Assembly (NCBI GenBank): GCA_965207945.1
Contig: OZ242303.1
Location: forward strand, 1,240,001 to 1,304,000
DNA from: JAAOII01 sp965207945
GTDB taxonomy: Bacteria > Pseudomonadota > Gammaproteobacteria > CBDBNL01 > JAAOII01
Direction: 5' to 3'
DNA length: 64,000 nucleotides
Shown: piece by piece, positions 55,474 through 64,000 of the stretch
How positions within the stretch are numbered: position 1 is the stretch's first letter
How the letters are laid out: the number at the start of each line of letters is the position of its first letter
Program-made: the position numbers and the translations under genes
Notes under the pieces: generated by a model
What the model was told of the DNA's origin: nothing
Seen by the model: the letters and a program-made list of their open reading frames with translations, nothing else
Databases searched by the model: none

Positions 55474-56523
55474 ATGAACCAAGATCCTAATACACCAAAA
55501 CCTGTTAAGCAAATGAGTGAAGAAGAAATTATAAATCACATTGAAAGCAAAACAAAGAAACATATTGAAACAAAGAAAAAAGAAATGGAGGAGTTTGTCC
55601 AAAGTAAAATTAAAGAGATTGATGATAAAAAACAAGAAATTGATAAATATTGGAAAGGATCTCAAGATTCTTCAGGAAATCCTATTATAGGAATGGAAAA
55701 ATACATGGATAATAAAAAAAATGAAATAGATGAGTATTGGGAAGGCAAAAAGGATGAAGAAGGTGTTAGAAAAGGAGGAAAGCAAGAATATATTAATAAT
55801 CAACACAATAAAATAAACGAGTTTTGGGAAGGCAAAGAGGAGGAAGAAGGAAATAAAACAGGAGGAATGGAAGAATACATGAATAATAAAAAAAATGAAA
55901 TAGATGAGTTCTTGGAAGGTAAAGAGGATGAAAACGGCATTATAGAAGAAGGAATGAAAAAAACTATGAAGGGTTTAAAAGATCGTATAGAAGAATTACT
56001 TGAAGGCGCAATCCGTGCTAGTCTTGCATCAGCATATGGGAAAAAAGCTCGACGACATAGAATGTTAGCAATAATATATACAATTCTATTTGTAGTCATA
56101 ATTTTAGCTTTCTTCTCTCTCGCGATAGCTGTGATAATATTTGCAGAAGCTGACGGAAAAATATATGGTACTTCTATCTTTGCTATTCTCGCACCAATGA
56201 CTACTGCAGGTATCTTACTATGTCTATTCTTTAGTAATAAACAAAGGGAAGAAAGACGAATAGAAGAAGAATACTCACATAAAGAGATGATAACAACTGT
56301 TTTCGAAGCTTACAAAAGAGAAGTAGAAAAACTTGGCGAAGGAGAGGATACTAAAAAATTAATGTTAACAATATATGAAAATATAATAAAAAGCGCAGAT
56401 TATAACCCGAGTAGATACATCGGTAAATATGATACTCCGCACCCATTATTCGGTATATTTAAACCAAAACAAGAAAATAATAAAAATATTACCGATGATA
56501 TTAAAAAGAATATTACCGATTAA
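55474..56523 (+). CDS. Two-helix membrane protein with four 29-residue charged repeats
   Basis: 349 residues; family not recognised. The N-terminal 50 residues are a highly charged helix. Residues 55-170 are four repeats of exactly 29 residues, of the type EIDEYWEGKKDEEG...EYMNNKKN, likely helical or coiled-coil. Two membrane segments follow (about 198-224, AIIYTILFVVIILAFFSLAI; about 232-255, IFAILAPMTTAGILLCLFF), then a charged C-terminal helix and an Asn/Lys-rich tail with a short repeat (NITDDIKKNITD). Both ends should be cytoplasmic. It stands alone on this strand between a KAP ATPase and a DUF262-DUF1524 nuclease gene. It could be the membrane effector or scaffold of a defence system, but nothing in the sequence proves that. 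Confidence 0.82.
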   Translation: MNQDPNTPKPVKQMSEEEIINHIESKTKKHIETKKKEMEEFVQSKIKEIDDKKQEIDKYWKGSQDSSGNPIIGMEKYMDNKKNEIDEYWEGKKDEEGVRKGGKQEYINNQHNKINEFWEGKEEEEGNKTGGMEEYMNNKKNEIDEFLEGKEDENGIIEEGMKKTMKGLKDRIEELLEGAIRASLASAYGKKARRHRMLAIIYTILFVVIILAFFSLAIAVIIFAEADGKIYGTSIFAILAPMTTAGILLCLFFSNKQREERRIEEEYSHKEMITTVFEAYKREVEKLGEGEDTKKLMLTIYENIIKSADYNPSRYIGKYDTPHPLFGIFKPKQENNKNITDDIKKNITD

Positions 56524-56767
56524 CGCAAATATAAAATTATAGTTTAAGCAGAAAATACTTAGCCATTTGATTCTATAACAAATTAATAATACCATAAATA
56601 ATATGTATAACTATGTGTGATCCATATTACGCAAGGTTGCCCTTCATAAATATTCATATAAAATATCTCCCCATAATTATTTTTACAATTACTTACAATA
56701 GGTCGCAAAAATTTAGCATACAGTTATTGATTTTAAGGTGACTATAATGGCACTAAATAATGCCCAT

Positions 56768-58555
56768 TTATTTTTTTAGAGCAGGCCAGACTTTCACCGC
56801 TTGTTCGTATAAGAACTCTCCTCTTTTTTGTATTTTATCTTCATTCCAAGTATCAGAGCCAAGAAATCTATCGTCAACAAAAGTTTTTATTCCTTTAGCA
56901 TATTCTTCTAATCCATTTTTTCCATCTTTTCCAGATTTTTTGATTTCCCATGCATCATTATTAATTGAATTATTTAATTTGGAAGACAGTATAGTCAAAT
57001 TACCCATCATTAATATCTTTTCATTACGTACTCTTTCATCTATTCCATTTAATGGCCAGTTTTTTTCCCACTTTTTAGGCATTATATGTTCTATTTGGTA
57101 ATCGTCAAATCTAAGCAAACTAGTGCAATCTTTCTTATTCCGCATTGATAATTCTAAAAGATAAAGAACTGATTTAGAATAAGAGCTAATTAATTTAGAT
57201 TCCATAAATCCCTTTTTAAATTGTTCATCATTAGGAAACTCTTCTGTTTTAGCAATTCCTATAAATCGTTGTTTTAATTTTTCTAGGGTATCTACTTTCC
57301 CAGAAATAAAACTATTAAATACCACACCATAATGTTTAGCGCTCCCCTTACAAACTGCGCGTCTAACAAAATAATTCACTAATAAATCAAACATTTTATC
57401 TTGTTCATCTTGCACCTTTACATTAACTAATATAAATAACAAATAAGGAATAATAGGGGTAACAGGAATACCAAAAGTAACTATATTTATCTTATCGGAA
57501 AAGGAGCCAAAATCAACTTGTTCGTACAGTTTTTTGTAATTAATCTTTTCTTTATATATTTCTGATTTCTCAATAATATCATGAATGAATTTTTTATCTC
57601 CAGATTTAATCTTATTAATAAGGAGGTAATTTTTATATCTATCATACAGTTTGTCTATAGTAATTGGTTTATCCTTAGTTACTGACTTATTCTTTGTTAC
57701 TGGCTCATCCTTATTTGCTAACTTATCTGCATTAATGGTTTTATCATCTGTATAGGATTTTAATAATAAAAAAGATTGTAAGAAAAAATCAATGTTTTTA
57801 CGCTTATTTTTTCCCGTGCCTATACCAGCACCCCAAAAATTTTTCTCATCCTCTTCAAAGTATTTCCGCCATGTCTTTTTATATAAATCCCAGCTAGACT
57901 CATCAGAATTGAATAATAGATTTTTTAATAGTTCTGCGGTAGTAAGAGAAACTCCAATAGAATTAAGGGTATCAAAAATTTGTTGCTCGTCCTCTTTTTC
58001 GTCTAAGTCTATCCCTATAAAATAAATCTTTGATAAAAGAGATTGCCAGTCCTGAATATTTGACTTTGGTATAATATTTTTTTCAAAATATTTATAGCAT
58101 TTTAGAACTTTATTATCAACATATTCACTTTCAATGTCTGTATTTAATTCTCCATTAATTATAGTTTCAAATATTTCTCTATCATTATGATTATGTTCAA
58201 GAATTATTTTATTATCTGTTATACTGGAAAACAACATATTCTTTAAACTGTCACCATTTTTTTCTAACTTACTAGCCACACACTTATATAATAAAAAAAT
58301 AGAAGTTAATCTTTGTTGACCATCAATCAAAGAACGAACCTCTCCAATTTCTTTATTCATTGGAGTCTTTTGTTGCTTTAATATAATAGGTCCCATAAAA
58401 TAATTAGGGATATCATTATCAATCAAATTATGAATATCATCTAAAAACCTTTCCCAGTGTTCTTCTTCCCAGACATAGCTCCTTTGAAAGAATGGAATTT
58501 GGATTATTCTGTGTGGATTTAATACATCCGCTAAATTTATTCGCCCTTCTTTCAT
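56768..58555 (-). CDS. DUF262-DUF1524 protein, GmrSD-like predicted modification-dependent nuclease
   Basis: 595 residues joining two domains. The N-terminal DUF262 (ParB/sulfiredoxin-like, GmrS type) has IPFFQRSYVWEEEHWERFLDDI (about 20-41) and the nucleotide-binding motif LIDGQQRLTSIFLL (about 75-88). The C-terminal DUF1524 (HNH-type, GmrD type) has QIEHIMPKKW (about 490) and GNLTILSSKLNNSINN. GmrSD enzymes are type IV restriction systems that cut modified phage DNA; the same pairing occurs in SspE of phosphorothioate-based defence. No dnd or ssp modification genes are in this window. It is divergent from the second KAP gene, with 178 bases between the starts. Confidence 0.9.
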   Translation of the reverse strand: MKEGRINLADVLNPHRIIQIPFFQRSYVWEEEHWERFLDDIHNLIDNDIPNYFMGPIILKQQKTPMNKEIGEVRSLIDGQQRLTSIFLLYKCVASKLEKNGDSLKNMLFSSITDNKIILEHNHNDREIFETIINGELNTDIESEYVDNKVLKCYKYFEKNIIPKSNIQDWQSLLSKIYFIGIDLDEKEDEQQIFDTLNSIGVSLTTAELLKNLLFNSDESSWDLYKKTWRKYFEEDEKNFWGAGIGTGKNKRKNIDFFLQSFLLLKSYTDDKTINADKLANKDEPVTKNKSVTKDKPITIDKLYDRYKNYLLINKIKSGDKKFIHDIIEKSEIYKEKINYKKLYEQVDFGSFSDKINIVTFGIPVTPIIPYLLFILVNVKVQDEQDKMFDLLVNYFVRRAVCKGSAKHYGVVFNSFISGKVDTLEKLKQRFIGIAKTEEFPNDEQFKKGFMESKLISSYSKSVLYLLELSMRNKKDCTSLLRFDDYQIEHIMPKKWEKNWPLNGIDERVRNEKILMMGNLTILSSKLNNSINNDAWEIKKSGKDGKNGLEEYAKGIKTFVDDRFLGSDTWNEDKIQKRGEFLYEQAVKVWPALKK

Positions 58556-58588
58556 AATAGTATATTTATATATTTAGTTAAATTAAAA

Positions 58589-58611
58589 TAGGTAAGCTTA
58601 AAAATTACCTA
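58589..58611. promoter_or_regulatory. Inverted repeat in the divergent intergenic region
   Basis: Perfect 7-base arms TAGGTAA and TTACCTA are separated by nine bases, 34 bases upstream of the DUF262 gene start. The position fits an operator, but a chance palindrome in AT-rich DNA is possible. Confidence 0.35.
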
Positions 58612-58684
58612 ATGAGTACATTATAAACCTTTATATATTTTTATCTATTCATTTATATATTCTAACCAAGAATATATAATACTC

Positions 58685-58690
58685 TATAAT
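58685..58690 (+). promoter_or_regulatory. Candidate -10 box of the second KAP gene
   Basis: TATAAT, 43 bases upstream of the ATG at 58,734; no good -35 hexamer. AT-rich context makes this weak. Confidence 0.25.
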
Positions 58691-58733
58691 AACAACGTAT
58701 AGAATAATCGACTAATCGCAAAATATTAAATAA

Positions 58734-60236
58734 ATGACGCATACTTTTATAAAAGACGAAGAGCTAATTGAAGAAAGCTATCAAATAGAAGACCTGTTGA
58801 ACTTCAAACCTATTATCAATGACTTCAAAGAAAGGATTAATAAGATCAAGAAAAATTCAATTGTCGGTCTCATTGGACCTTATGGTTCTGGTAAGAGTAC
58901 TATGCTTTATCAAATATATAAAGATAAAATTAATATAAATAATGAAAATAAGGATGAAGCAAATAACCATCAAACCTCAGAAAATGAGGGCAACGAACAG
59001 ACAGAACAATGGTTTGTTTTTGATGCTTGGAAATACCCAGAGCGTAAGGACTTATGGGAGGGGTTTGTTTTAGATATAGCAAAGCAACATGATAAGATAT
59101 CATTTGATAAAGCAAGAAATAAAATTGATGGCAAACAAGGAGAGCGTAAAGAAAATGCCACTAATACGATGATAGACATGGCTACTATAACAATGGGTGT
59201 AATTTCTCTTTTCTCATCAGCAGGCCTTACTTCTATATTCGCTCCAATAATTGGTTCACTTAAAAATTTAACTTACCTTTTCAGAACTTCTCCCGTAAGA
59301 AGAGTATTTGAATTTCAAGAACTACTATCTGATATCATCAAAGAAACAGAGAATCATATTTTTATAATTATAGAAGATATAGACAGATCAGGAGATATGG
59401 GAATATTTTTTTTAGAAACCCTTAAACATTTCATAAAGAATCTCAAGGAAGACCCAAATCGTAAAGTAATAGTCATAGTACCAATAGGGAATGATACCTT
59501 CTATAAATATCACCCTACTCGGGACTCTTACTTAAAAATTTTAGATTATCAAATCTCCTTCAACTCTTCATTATTAAACTTTACTAAATTTATTGAAAAT
59601 ACTATAGATATTGATATAGCTATTGAAAATTTTAAGAATGCAAAAGAAAAATCAGAAATTGAAGCTGCCATGGAACTTGGAACTCCAGACAATATGATTA
59701 AAAAAGAAAGTAAGTATACAGATTTATTCCTACAAAAAATGTTTATAACGCACATTCGTTACCTTTTTGAAACCATGATTTTAAATGAAAGACAAGGAAC
59801 TATCCGTGATATTAAAAGTATACTTAGAAAAGTAAATTCAAATTTTAATGAACTAGATGAAGATATAAAAAAATTAATAGATATAAGAATACTAATGCTA
59901 TTTACAGCCATAGGGCATTTTTATAGAGGTGAAGAAAATGATCCATGTAGTTTCTTCGCTGTTCAACGCGATTCCTCCCACCCTGAAAATATAGTTACGT
60001 GGGCTAACGATAAATTTTGGGGTAAAGATTTTTTTATAATGATCATGCAGGAAAAACCAAATATTGATGAAATTAAACTTAAAAAGTTTACTATTGATAC
60101 CGTCAATACTGGACCTCTTATAATAAGTAATCCAGTAGATGAATATGAAGATAGAGATACTTACTATATTATGGACATCTATTTTAAGATTACTAAAGTC
60201 CATATTAACTATCTTCCAAAAGGTTCTAAACTCTAA
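58734..60236 (+). CDS. Second KAP-type P-loop NTPase, 500 residues
   Basis: Walker A GPYGSGKS (48-55) is followed by the KAP motif WFVFDAWKYPERKDLWEGFVLDI. A hydrophobic stretch (MATITMGVISLFSSAGLTSI, about 144-163) may touch the membrane. Walker B is HIFIIIEDIDRSGD (about 210-223), then a sensor region (RKVIVIVPIGNDTF). The C-terminal half has no family I recognise. It shares only the core motifs with the larger KAP protein at 52,114, so the two are not recent duplicates. Being divergent from a DUF262-DUF1524 nuclease suggests joint action in defence, which is inference. An ATP-driven sensor or switch at the membrane would fit the family. Confidence 0.85.
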   Translation: MTHTFIKDEELIEESYQIEDLLNFKPIINDFKERINKIKKNSIVGLIGPYGSGKSTMLYQIYKDKININNENKDEANNHQTSENEGNEQTEQWFVFDAWKYPERKDLWEGFVLDIAKQHDKISFDKARNKIDGKQGERKENATNTMIDMATITMGVISLFSSAGLTSIFAPIIGSLKNLTYLFRTSPVRRVFEFQELLSDIIKETENHIFIIIEDIDRSGDMGIFFLETLKHFIKNLKEDPNRKVIVIVPIGNDTFYKYHPTRDSYLKILDYQISFNSSLLNFTKFIENTIDIDIAIENFKNAKEKSEIEAAMELGTPDNMIKKESKYTDLFLQKMFITHIRYLFETMILNERQGTIRDIKSILRKVNSNFNELDEDIKKLIDIRILMLFTAIGHFYRGEENDPCSFFAVQRDSSHPENIVTWANDKFWGKDFFIMIMQEKPNIDEIKLKKFTIDTVNTGPLIISNPVDEYEDRDTYYIMDIYFKITKVHINYLPKGSKL

Positions 60237-60358
60237 ACACAATAGCTATTAATTGTATTTTAGGTATTACGTTATAATTCCAGTATAAACACTATCCTTT
60301 ACCTAGCACTAATAAATATATTTACCTAATATAATATCCCCCTCCTACATCCCCACCC

Positions 60359-61558
60359 TCAATCCACAAACACACCATCAAAAAAATTAACAATATCAGC
60401 ATTAATCTCAAGTAAAAATTCTCTTCTATCAAATCCTTCTGGATCTCTGGCACCGGGGAAATCTATCTCTTTTAGCAACCATTCAGGAAATGGTGGTACA
60501 AAAGCATAGTGATGCACTCCTTCATATACCTTATAGATATGTTCTCTTGTGCCAAGCGATTTATGCAGATGCTCGGCATGAAATGGAAACTTAAGCACAT
60601 TATCATCTCCTAATCTATATATAGCTATATCTGCATTGGAGTTTTGAATTTCCTCTGCTGTAAAAATAACTGCAGCTGGGGCTACCACCGCAATTGCTTT
60701 AAACGGCACGGGCGATTCAAGTGGTTCAAACTCTGGACTAAACTTTCTATCATCAGTTGGAGTTCTCTTTCCAATTCTCTTAACTATTCCCTGGATTGTT
60801 ACACGGATAATCCCTTTAAACCAAGTCAATGTCTTTTTCCACCATGGTCCTGAACCACTACATGCTGGGTCTTTGGCTGCATTGTTGCTACAGTGCGTTA
60901 TAAATTGTTGCATGCTGGGAGTTATCCCGCTTGTGGCAAGCACTGTCAGCCCTCCTAAAGAATAGCCGAGCGCCCCAATATTATCATCGTCCATTATCTG
61001 TTTTATAGTGGCATCTGACTCAGCAACCTCCAACGTATGTGATAACTCATCTATCCTAATATTTATGACGGGGAATAGTTGCCTGCCTTTTTTCAACAAC
61101 TGATCATTGCTATGTTGAGGCGCAATTACTACATAGCCGGCTCTTGCAAGCTCCGCAGCTGTCCCGCGATGATTTCTGTAACGTCCCATTACCCCATGAG
61201 AAAGCAATATAACTGGATATTGCCCCGCCGCAGGTTCGCCCTCCCAAGCCCATTTAGGACGGAAAGGTCCCCACTCTTGCTCAAACTCCTCAGCAAAACT
61301 TGGATACCATACCCCCAACTCTAAGCCGCTTTCGCCTAATCCCCCTACTTCTTCTATAATCATAAACCCAGCATTATATTTTTCCTGCGCGGACGCAAGT
61401 TGCCCCGCTACGACCACAAGAAGTATAAAGCAAAGTTTAATTAAAAAAGATGAATAGATTGTGCGCAAGTTATAACTCGCCACTAAGGTTGTAATATACA
61501 CACCGCAAATAGTGCGAGCTGATTGTATACCTGACTGCATATAATTATTGATTAACAT
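60359..61558 (-). CDS. Secreted alpha/beta hydrolase (dienelactone hydrolase / PAF-acetylhydrolase type)
   Basis: The nucleophile motif is GYSLGG, within ALGYSLGGLTVLA. VILLSHGVMGRYRNHRGTAAELARAGYVVIAPQHSND gives the oxyanion-hole region, and HHYAFVPPFPEWLLKEIDF probably holds the catalytic His. A signal peptide is visible inside the frame (FLIKLCFILLVVVAGQLASA, cleavage before QEKYNAGF), so the product should be periplasmic or secreted. ATG 61,558 leaves an odd 40-residue extension before it. TTG at 61,468, with GGCGAG upstream, would put the signal right at the start and may be the true start. It would cleave an ester or lipid substrate. Its GC content is clearly higher than that of its island neighbours, so it may be an older resident of the locus. 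Confidence 0.85.
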   Translation of the reverse strand: MLINNYMQSGIQSARTICGVYITTLVASYNLRTIYSSFLIKLCFILLVVVAGQLASAQEKYNAGFMIIEEVGGLGESGLELGVWYPSFAEEFEQEWGPFRPKWAWEGEPAAGQYPVILLSHGVMGRYRNHRGTAAELARAGYVVIAPQHSNDQLLKKGRQLFPVINIRIDELSHTLEVAESDATIKQIMDDDNIGALGYSLGGLTVLATSGITPSMQQFITHCSNNAAKDPACSGSGPWWKKTLTWFKGIIRVTIQGIVKRIGKRTPTDDRKFSPEFEPLESPVPFKAIAVVAPAAVIFTAEEIQNSNADIAIYRLGDDNVLKFPFHAEHLHKSLGTREHIYKVYEGVHHYAFVPPFPEWLLKEIDFPGARDPEGFDRREFLLEINADIVNFFDGVFVD

Positions 61559-61703
61559 AGTTCCTCTGTTGTTAATGTATAAAGATAGTATTATATATGA
61601 TTTTGGTTGGTTATAAGTAGTTCATCAAACTAATAAGTATATTGGAGCGGCTACCTAGCCATCCTGTTAAATTTTTAGATTAAATACTAATAATTATAAT
61701 TTT

Positions 61704-63512
61704 CTACTGTTCAGATAATTTTGCTTCCAAGAATTCAAATATTTTTCTAAATTTATCTTTAGTTATTTCATCAAATGTAAATTCATCTTTTGAAATATAC
61801 AAATTTTCAATTGCAGTATTAAGCATTTTTTTATGATTCCCGTTCAACTCATTATCACCATAATAGCTTTTAATTATTTTATCTCTTTCTGTTTCGGTAA
61901 ATAAATTTTCTATTCTATATTTTTTCCAGTTACTATCAATGGACTCAAAGGTGAAAATTTTATTTGCGATATCTGATGTAATATCATGAATATATTGCGC
62001 TCTTGCTTCTTGGCCTCCTTTATCTGAATCAAATAGTGCAATAAATTTTTTATTCCATGCGATATACAAACGAAAAATTTGATCATACTTATTAGCTCCT
62101 CCACCAGGGTAAAAATTAATATCATATTTTTTTTCAAATATAACTTCAGAGAAGTACTTAAATACGTAATAATCATTTTTACCCTCTGTAAAAACAATAG
62201 ATTTAACTAACTCAAGTTTGCTAGGGCAGTATTGAAGTGCATCAAGTATTGGCTTAAAATGAGTTTCATCATTTTTACCATTAGCAACAAAATTTTTATA
62301 GAGAGTTGCATCTATATCAGTTTCCGTCACATTAGACTCTCCAATATCAGAATAACTAATTGCTTTATTATTAACAATAAATGTTCCAGGTAACCATATA
62401 GGGTTTATTAGATGATGACTATGTGTTGAATATATTAGTTTACAATTAGAAACAATTTTTCCTAAAGTTAGTAATAATTTCTGTTGAGAACTTTGATGTA
62501 AATTACTTGCTGGCTCATCCAGTAAAAATAAAGTCTCTCCTGGATCACTTGAACGAGATTTACGAAATACTGTAAATATTAAGAAACTAAAGAACCAGCT
62601 AAATCCTAAACTTCTTTCATCTATAAAATAACTATCATCCCCCTGCTTAATTTTTAATGTAAGATAATAATTATTATCCTCTGCATGTTCATATTTTAAT
62701 ACCACCTCTTTCATACTAGTAGTACCAAAAATTTGCTCCCACTTTCGTAGTATTTCATTATTAAGCTTAGCTAATATTTTATTTAATAATGATTCTAGTG
62801 CATCTTTAGTACCCTCATCTGTTGCTTTCATTCTATTTAATAAACTTTCCTCAATACTCAAATTATCTCCGATAGATTTTAAAATATCGGCAATAATTTG
62901 TCTATATTCTTGTTGCTCAGGACTTGCATTATCCAATTCCTCTAAATAAATTTTTCGTGGGAATCTAAAAAGAAAATCTTGATAATATAGAATTTTAGGT
63001 AAATATTTTTTGTTAATTAAATTAACAACATCTTTCCAGGCCTTGTGATCTTTATAATCATATAATTTTTTATTCTTTTTACCTTTGCTAGATTTACCCC
63101 AAATATTTAATCCATATATATTATTTATCCAATTATTCTCACAAGGTTCTGAACTTTTAAATTTATATTCCCTACTAATAGTTATAAAACCCTTTATTTT
63201 CTCAATATTAAAATTATGATTGAATTTTAAATATTTTTTAATTTCTTCTATCTCATATTCTGCAAATTCAAGTTCTGCTCGAATGCAAACAATATCATTG
63301 AATTCATGTTTTAAGCTTTTAGGAATTAATGTATGAATATCTTCTTTATTAATACCATTTCTAAAAACATTAATTGCTTCTAATATTGAAGTTTTACCGC
63401 TTTCATTAAGTCCAACTAAAGTAAAAATATTTAGGTTAGATTTATTTTTTAAATCCAACTCAATTTTAGTAATACCTTTAAAATTAATTATTGTAAATTT
63501 TGTATATTTCAT
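61704..63512 (-). CDS. OLD-family ATP-dependent nuclease (ATPase plus TOPRIM)
   Basis: 602 residues. The N-terminal ABC/SMC-like ATPase has Walker A GLNESGKT (34-41), a signature-like region (DERSLGFSWFFSFLIF), Walker B LFLLDEPASNLH (about 326-337) and an H-loop (STHSHHLINP). The C-terminal TOPRIM domain has the catalytic Glu in VFTEGKNDYYVF (about 440) and the Asp pair in LFDSDKGG (about 495). This is the architecture of OLD nucleases and of GajA of the Gabija defence system. No UvrD-type GajB is adjacent; instead it lies 34 bases downstream of a Res-like helicase-nuclease gene on the same strand, so the two probably form one operon. A role in phage defence is likely but inferred. Confidence 0.92.
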   Translation of the reverse strand: MKYTKFTIINFKGITKIELDLKNKSNLNIFTLVGLNESGKTSILEAINVFRNGINKEDIHTLIPKSLKHEFNDIVCIRAELEFAEYEIEEIKKYLKFNHNFNIEKIKGFITISREYKFKSSEPCENNWINNIYGLNIWGKSSKGKKNKKLYDYKDHKAWKDVVNLINKKYLPKILYYQDFLFRFPRKIYLEELDNASPEQQEYRQIIADILKSIGDNLSIEESLLNRMKATDEGTKDALESLLNKILAKLNNEILRKWEQIFGTTSMKEVVLKYEHAEDNNYYLTLKIKQGDDSYFIDERSLGFSWFFSFLIFTVFRKSRSSDPGETLFLLDEPASNLHQSSQQKLLLTLGKIVSNCKLIYSTHSHHLINPIWLPGTFIVNNKAISYSDIGESNVTETDIDATLYKNFVANGKNDETHFKPILDALQYCPSKLELVKSIVFTEGKNDYYVFKYFSEVIFEKKYDINFYPGGGANKYDQIFRLYIAWNKKFIALFDSDKGGQEARAQYIHDITSDIANKIFTFESIDSNWKKYRIENLFTETERDKIIKSYYGDNELNGNHKKMLNTAIENLYISKDEFTFDEITKDKFRKIFEFLEAKLSEQ

Positions 63513-63546
63513 ATATAGTTAATAATTACAGTTTAGTTTATTAAAA

Positions 63547-64000
63547 TTAAATTAATAATTTGTTACCTAAGTTTTCTAAACTATCAAGCCAGTATTTCTG
63601 ATATTTTTTTGTACTAGTAGCGGTAGATTGGGGATGAAATAAAAGAAGCTTAACCTTTACTTTAAATTTGCTACGGCTTGCATCCTTATAATAGAATTCT
63701 TTACTGGCACCATTTTCCTCTTCAAATACATCAATAAAACCATCAATCTTACGTTCACCTGATATGTATTCTGGCCCTTTAGGATCTATAAATAAAATTG
63801 TATACTCATCTCCCTTCTGCAACCAAAAAATAAAATCTGGTTTAAATTTTGCCATAGTGTTTCCCTTGGGGTTATAGTAAGGGATATATATTTGGTCAAG
63901 GTGTTCATCAAGTTTTGAGAATTTCCACCAATCATAAGAAGCAAAGATATTCTTTTCGTCTTTTAAATATTTAATTAATTTATTTATAAACTCAACTTCA
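63547..64000 (-). CDS. Res-like restriction helicase-nuclease, C-terminal end (partial)
   Basis: The reverse-strand frame is open to the window edge, so the ATG at 63,855 is internal. The 49 codons before it read on as protein (YDWWKFSKLDEHLDQIYIPYYNPKGN). The visible part has PDFIFWL followed by FIDPKG, the PD-(D/E)XK-type nuclease pattern found at the C-terminus of type III restriction Res subunits and related DEAD-box helicase-nucleases. It ends SLENLGNKLLI. The helicase part would lie beyond base 64,000. The stop is 34 bases from the start of the OLD-type gene, so the two are probably cotranscribed. Confidence 0.72.
   Translation of the reverse strand, partial: EVEFINKLIKYLKDEKNIFASYDWWKFSKLDEHLDQIYIPYYNPKGNTMAKFKPDFIFWLQKGDEYTILFIDPKGPEYISGERKIDGFIDVFEEENGASKEFYYKDASRSKFKVKVKLLLFHPQSTATSTKKYQKYWLDSLENLGNKLLI

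Noticed and set aside
63547..63855. A complete 102-residue protein starting at 63,855
   Set aside because: The frame is open upstream to the window edge and reads as continuous nuclease-like protein.
61704..64000. Gabija system
   Set aside because: The OLD-type gene fits GajA, but the visible part of the neighbour is a Res-like PD-(D/E)XK end, not a UvrD-type GajB.

Overview
This window is most likely a chromosomal stretch of a Gram-negative bacterium, probably a proteobacterium and perhaps a gammaproteobacterium. The basis is a set of diderm-type lipoproteins, a ZapE-like ATPase, a full-length TilS with its C-terminal domain, LeuC and ValS. GC content is low, and lowest in the last 14 kb. 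I cannot name the organism from the sequence.

Region 1 (bases 1-40,069) is dominated by six paralogous, modular, predicted surface lipoproteins. One is cut by the window edge; the others are about 4,497, 3,232, 728, 963 and 1,010 residues. Each complete one starts with the same kind of leader, a lipoprotein signal (VVAAC or VVTAC) and a poly-glycine tether. Cadherin- or Ig-like repeats follow, then an Asp-rich thrombospondin-3-like motif, a GLUG beta-helix block and a cysteine-bearing C-terminal domain that usually ends ECQRNGMPLGC. A shared promoter and a REP-like hairpin element recur between the genes. tilS sits in the middle of the cluster. Broken pieces of tilS (19,590-19,684, and its 3' flank at 5,833-5,858) and of the downstream MFS transporter gene (36,605-36,917) show that the cluster grew by segmental duplications that carried parts of neighbouring genes along. 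Several breakpoints fall on the REP-like element.

Region 2 (40,115-about 49,500) is core-like. It holds an MFS transporter, tRNA-Val and tRNA-Asp, a family-2 glycosyltransferase, zapE, leuC (without leuD), a GT2-GtrA membrane glycosyltransferase and valS. Several of these housekeeping proteins carry low-complexity insertions. valS is exceptional: its frame runs on, without a stop, through eleven 14-residue repeats and 17 tetratricopeptide repeats, giving a 1,730-residue protein.

Region 3 (about 49,500-64,000) is AT-rich accessory DNA that looks like a defence island. It holds a large KAP-type P-loop ATPase, a truncated phage-type gene, a two-helix membrane protein with 29-residue repeats, a DUF262-DUF1524 (GmrSD-like) nuclease, and a second KAP-type ATPase divergent from it. 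Then come a secreted alpha/beta hydrolase of more core-like composition, an OLD-type ATPase-TOPRIM nuclease, and the C-terminal end of a Res-like helicase-nuclease that runs off the window. The fall in GC begins inside valS, so the island edge and the valS-TPR fusion coincide.

The best candidates for something undescribed are the ValS-TPR fusion, the lipoprotein family with its REP-linked duplication scars, and the gene sets KAP/coiled-coil/GmrSD-like/KAP and OLD/Res-like.
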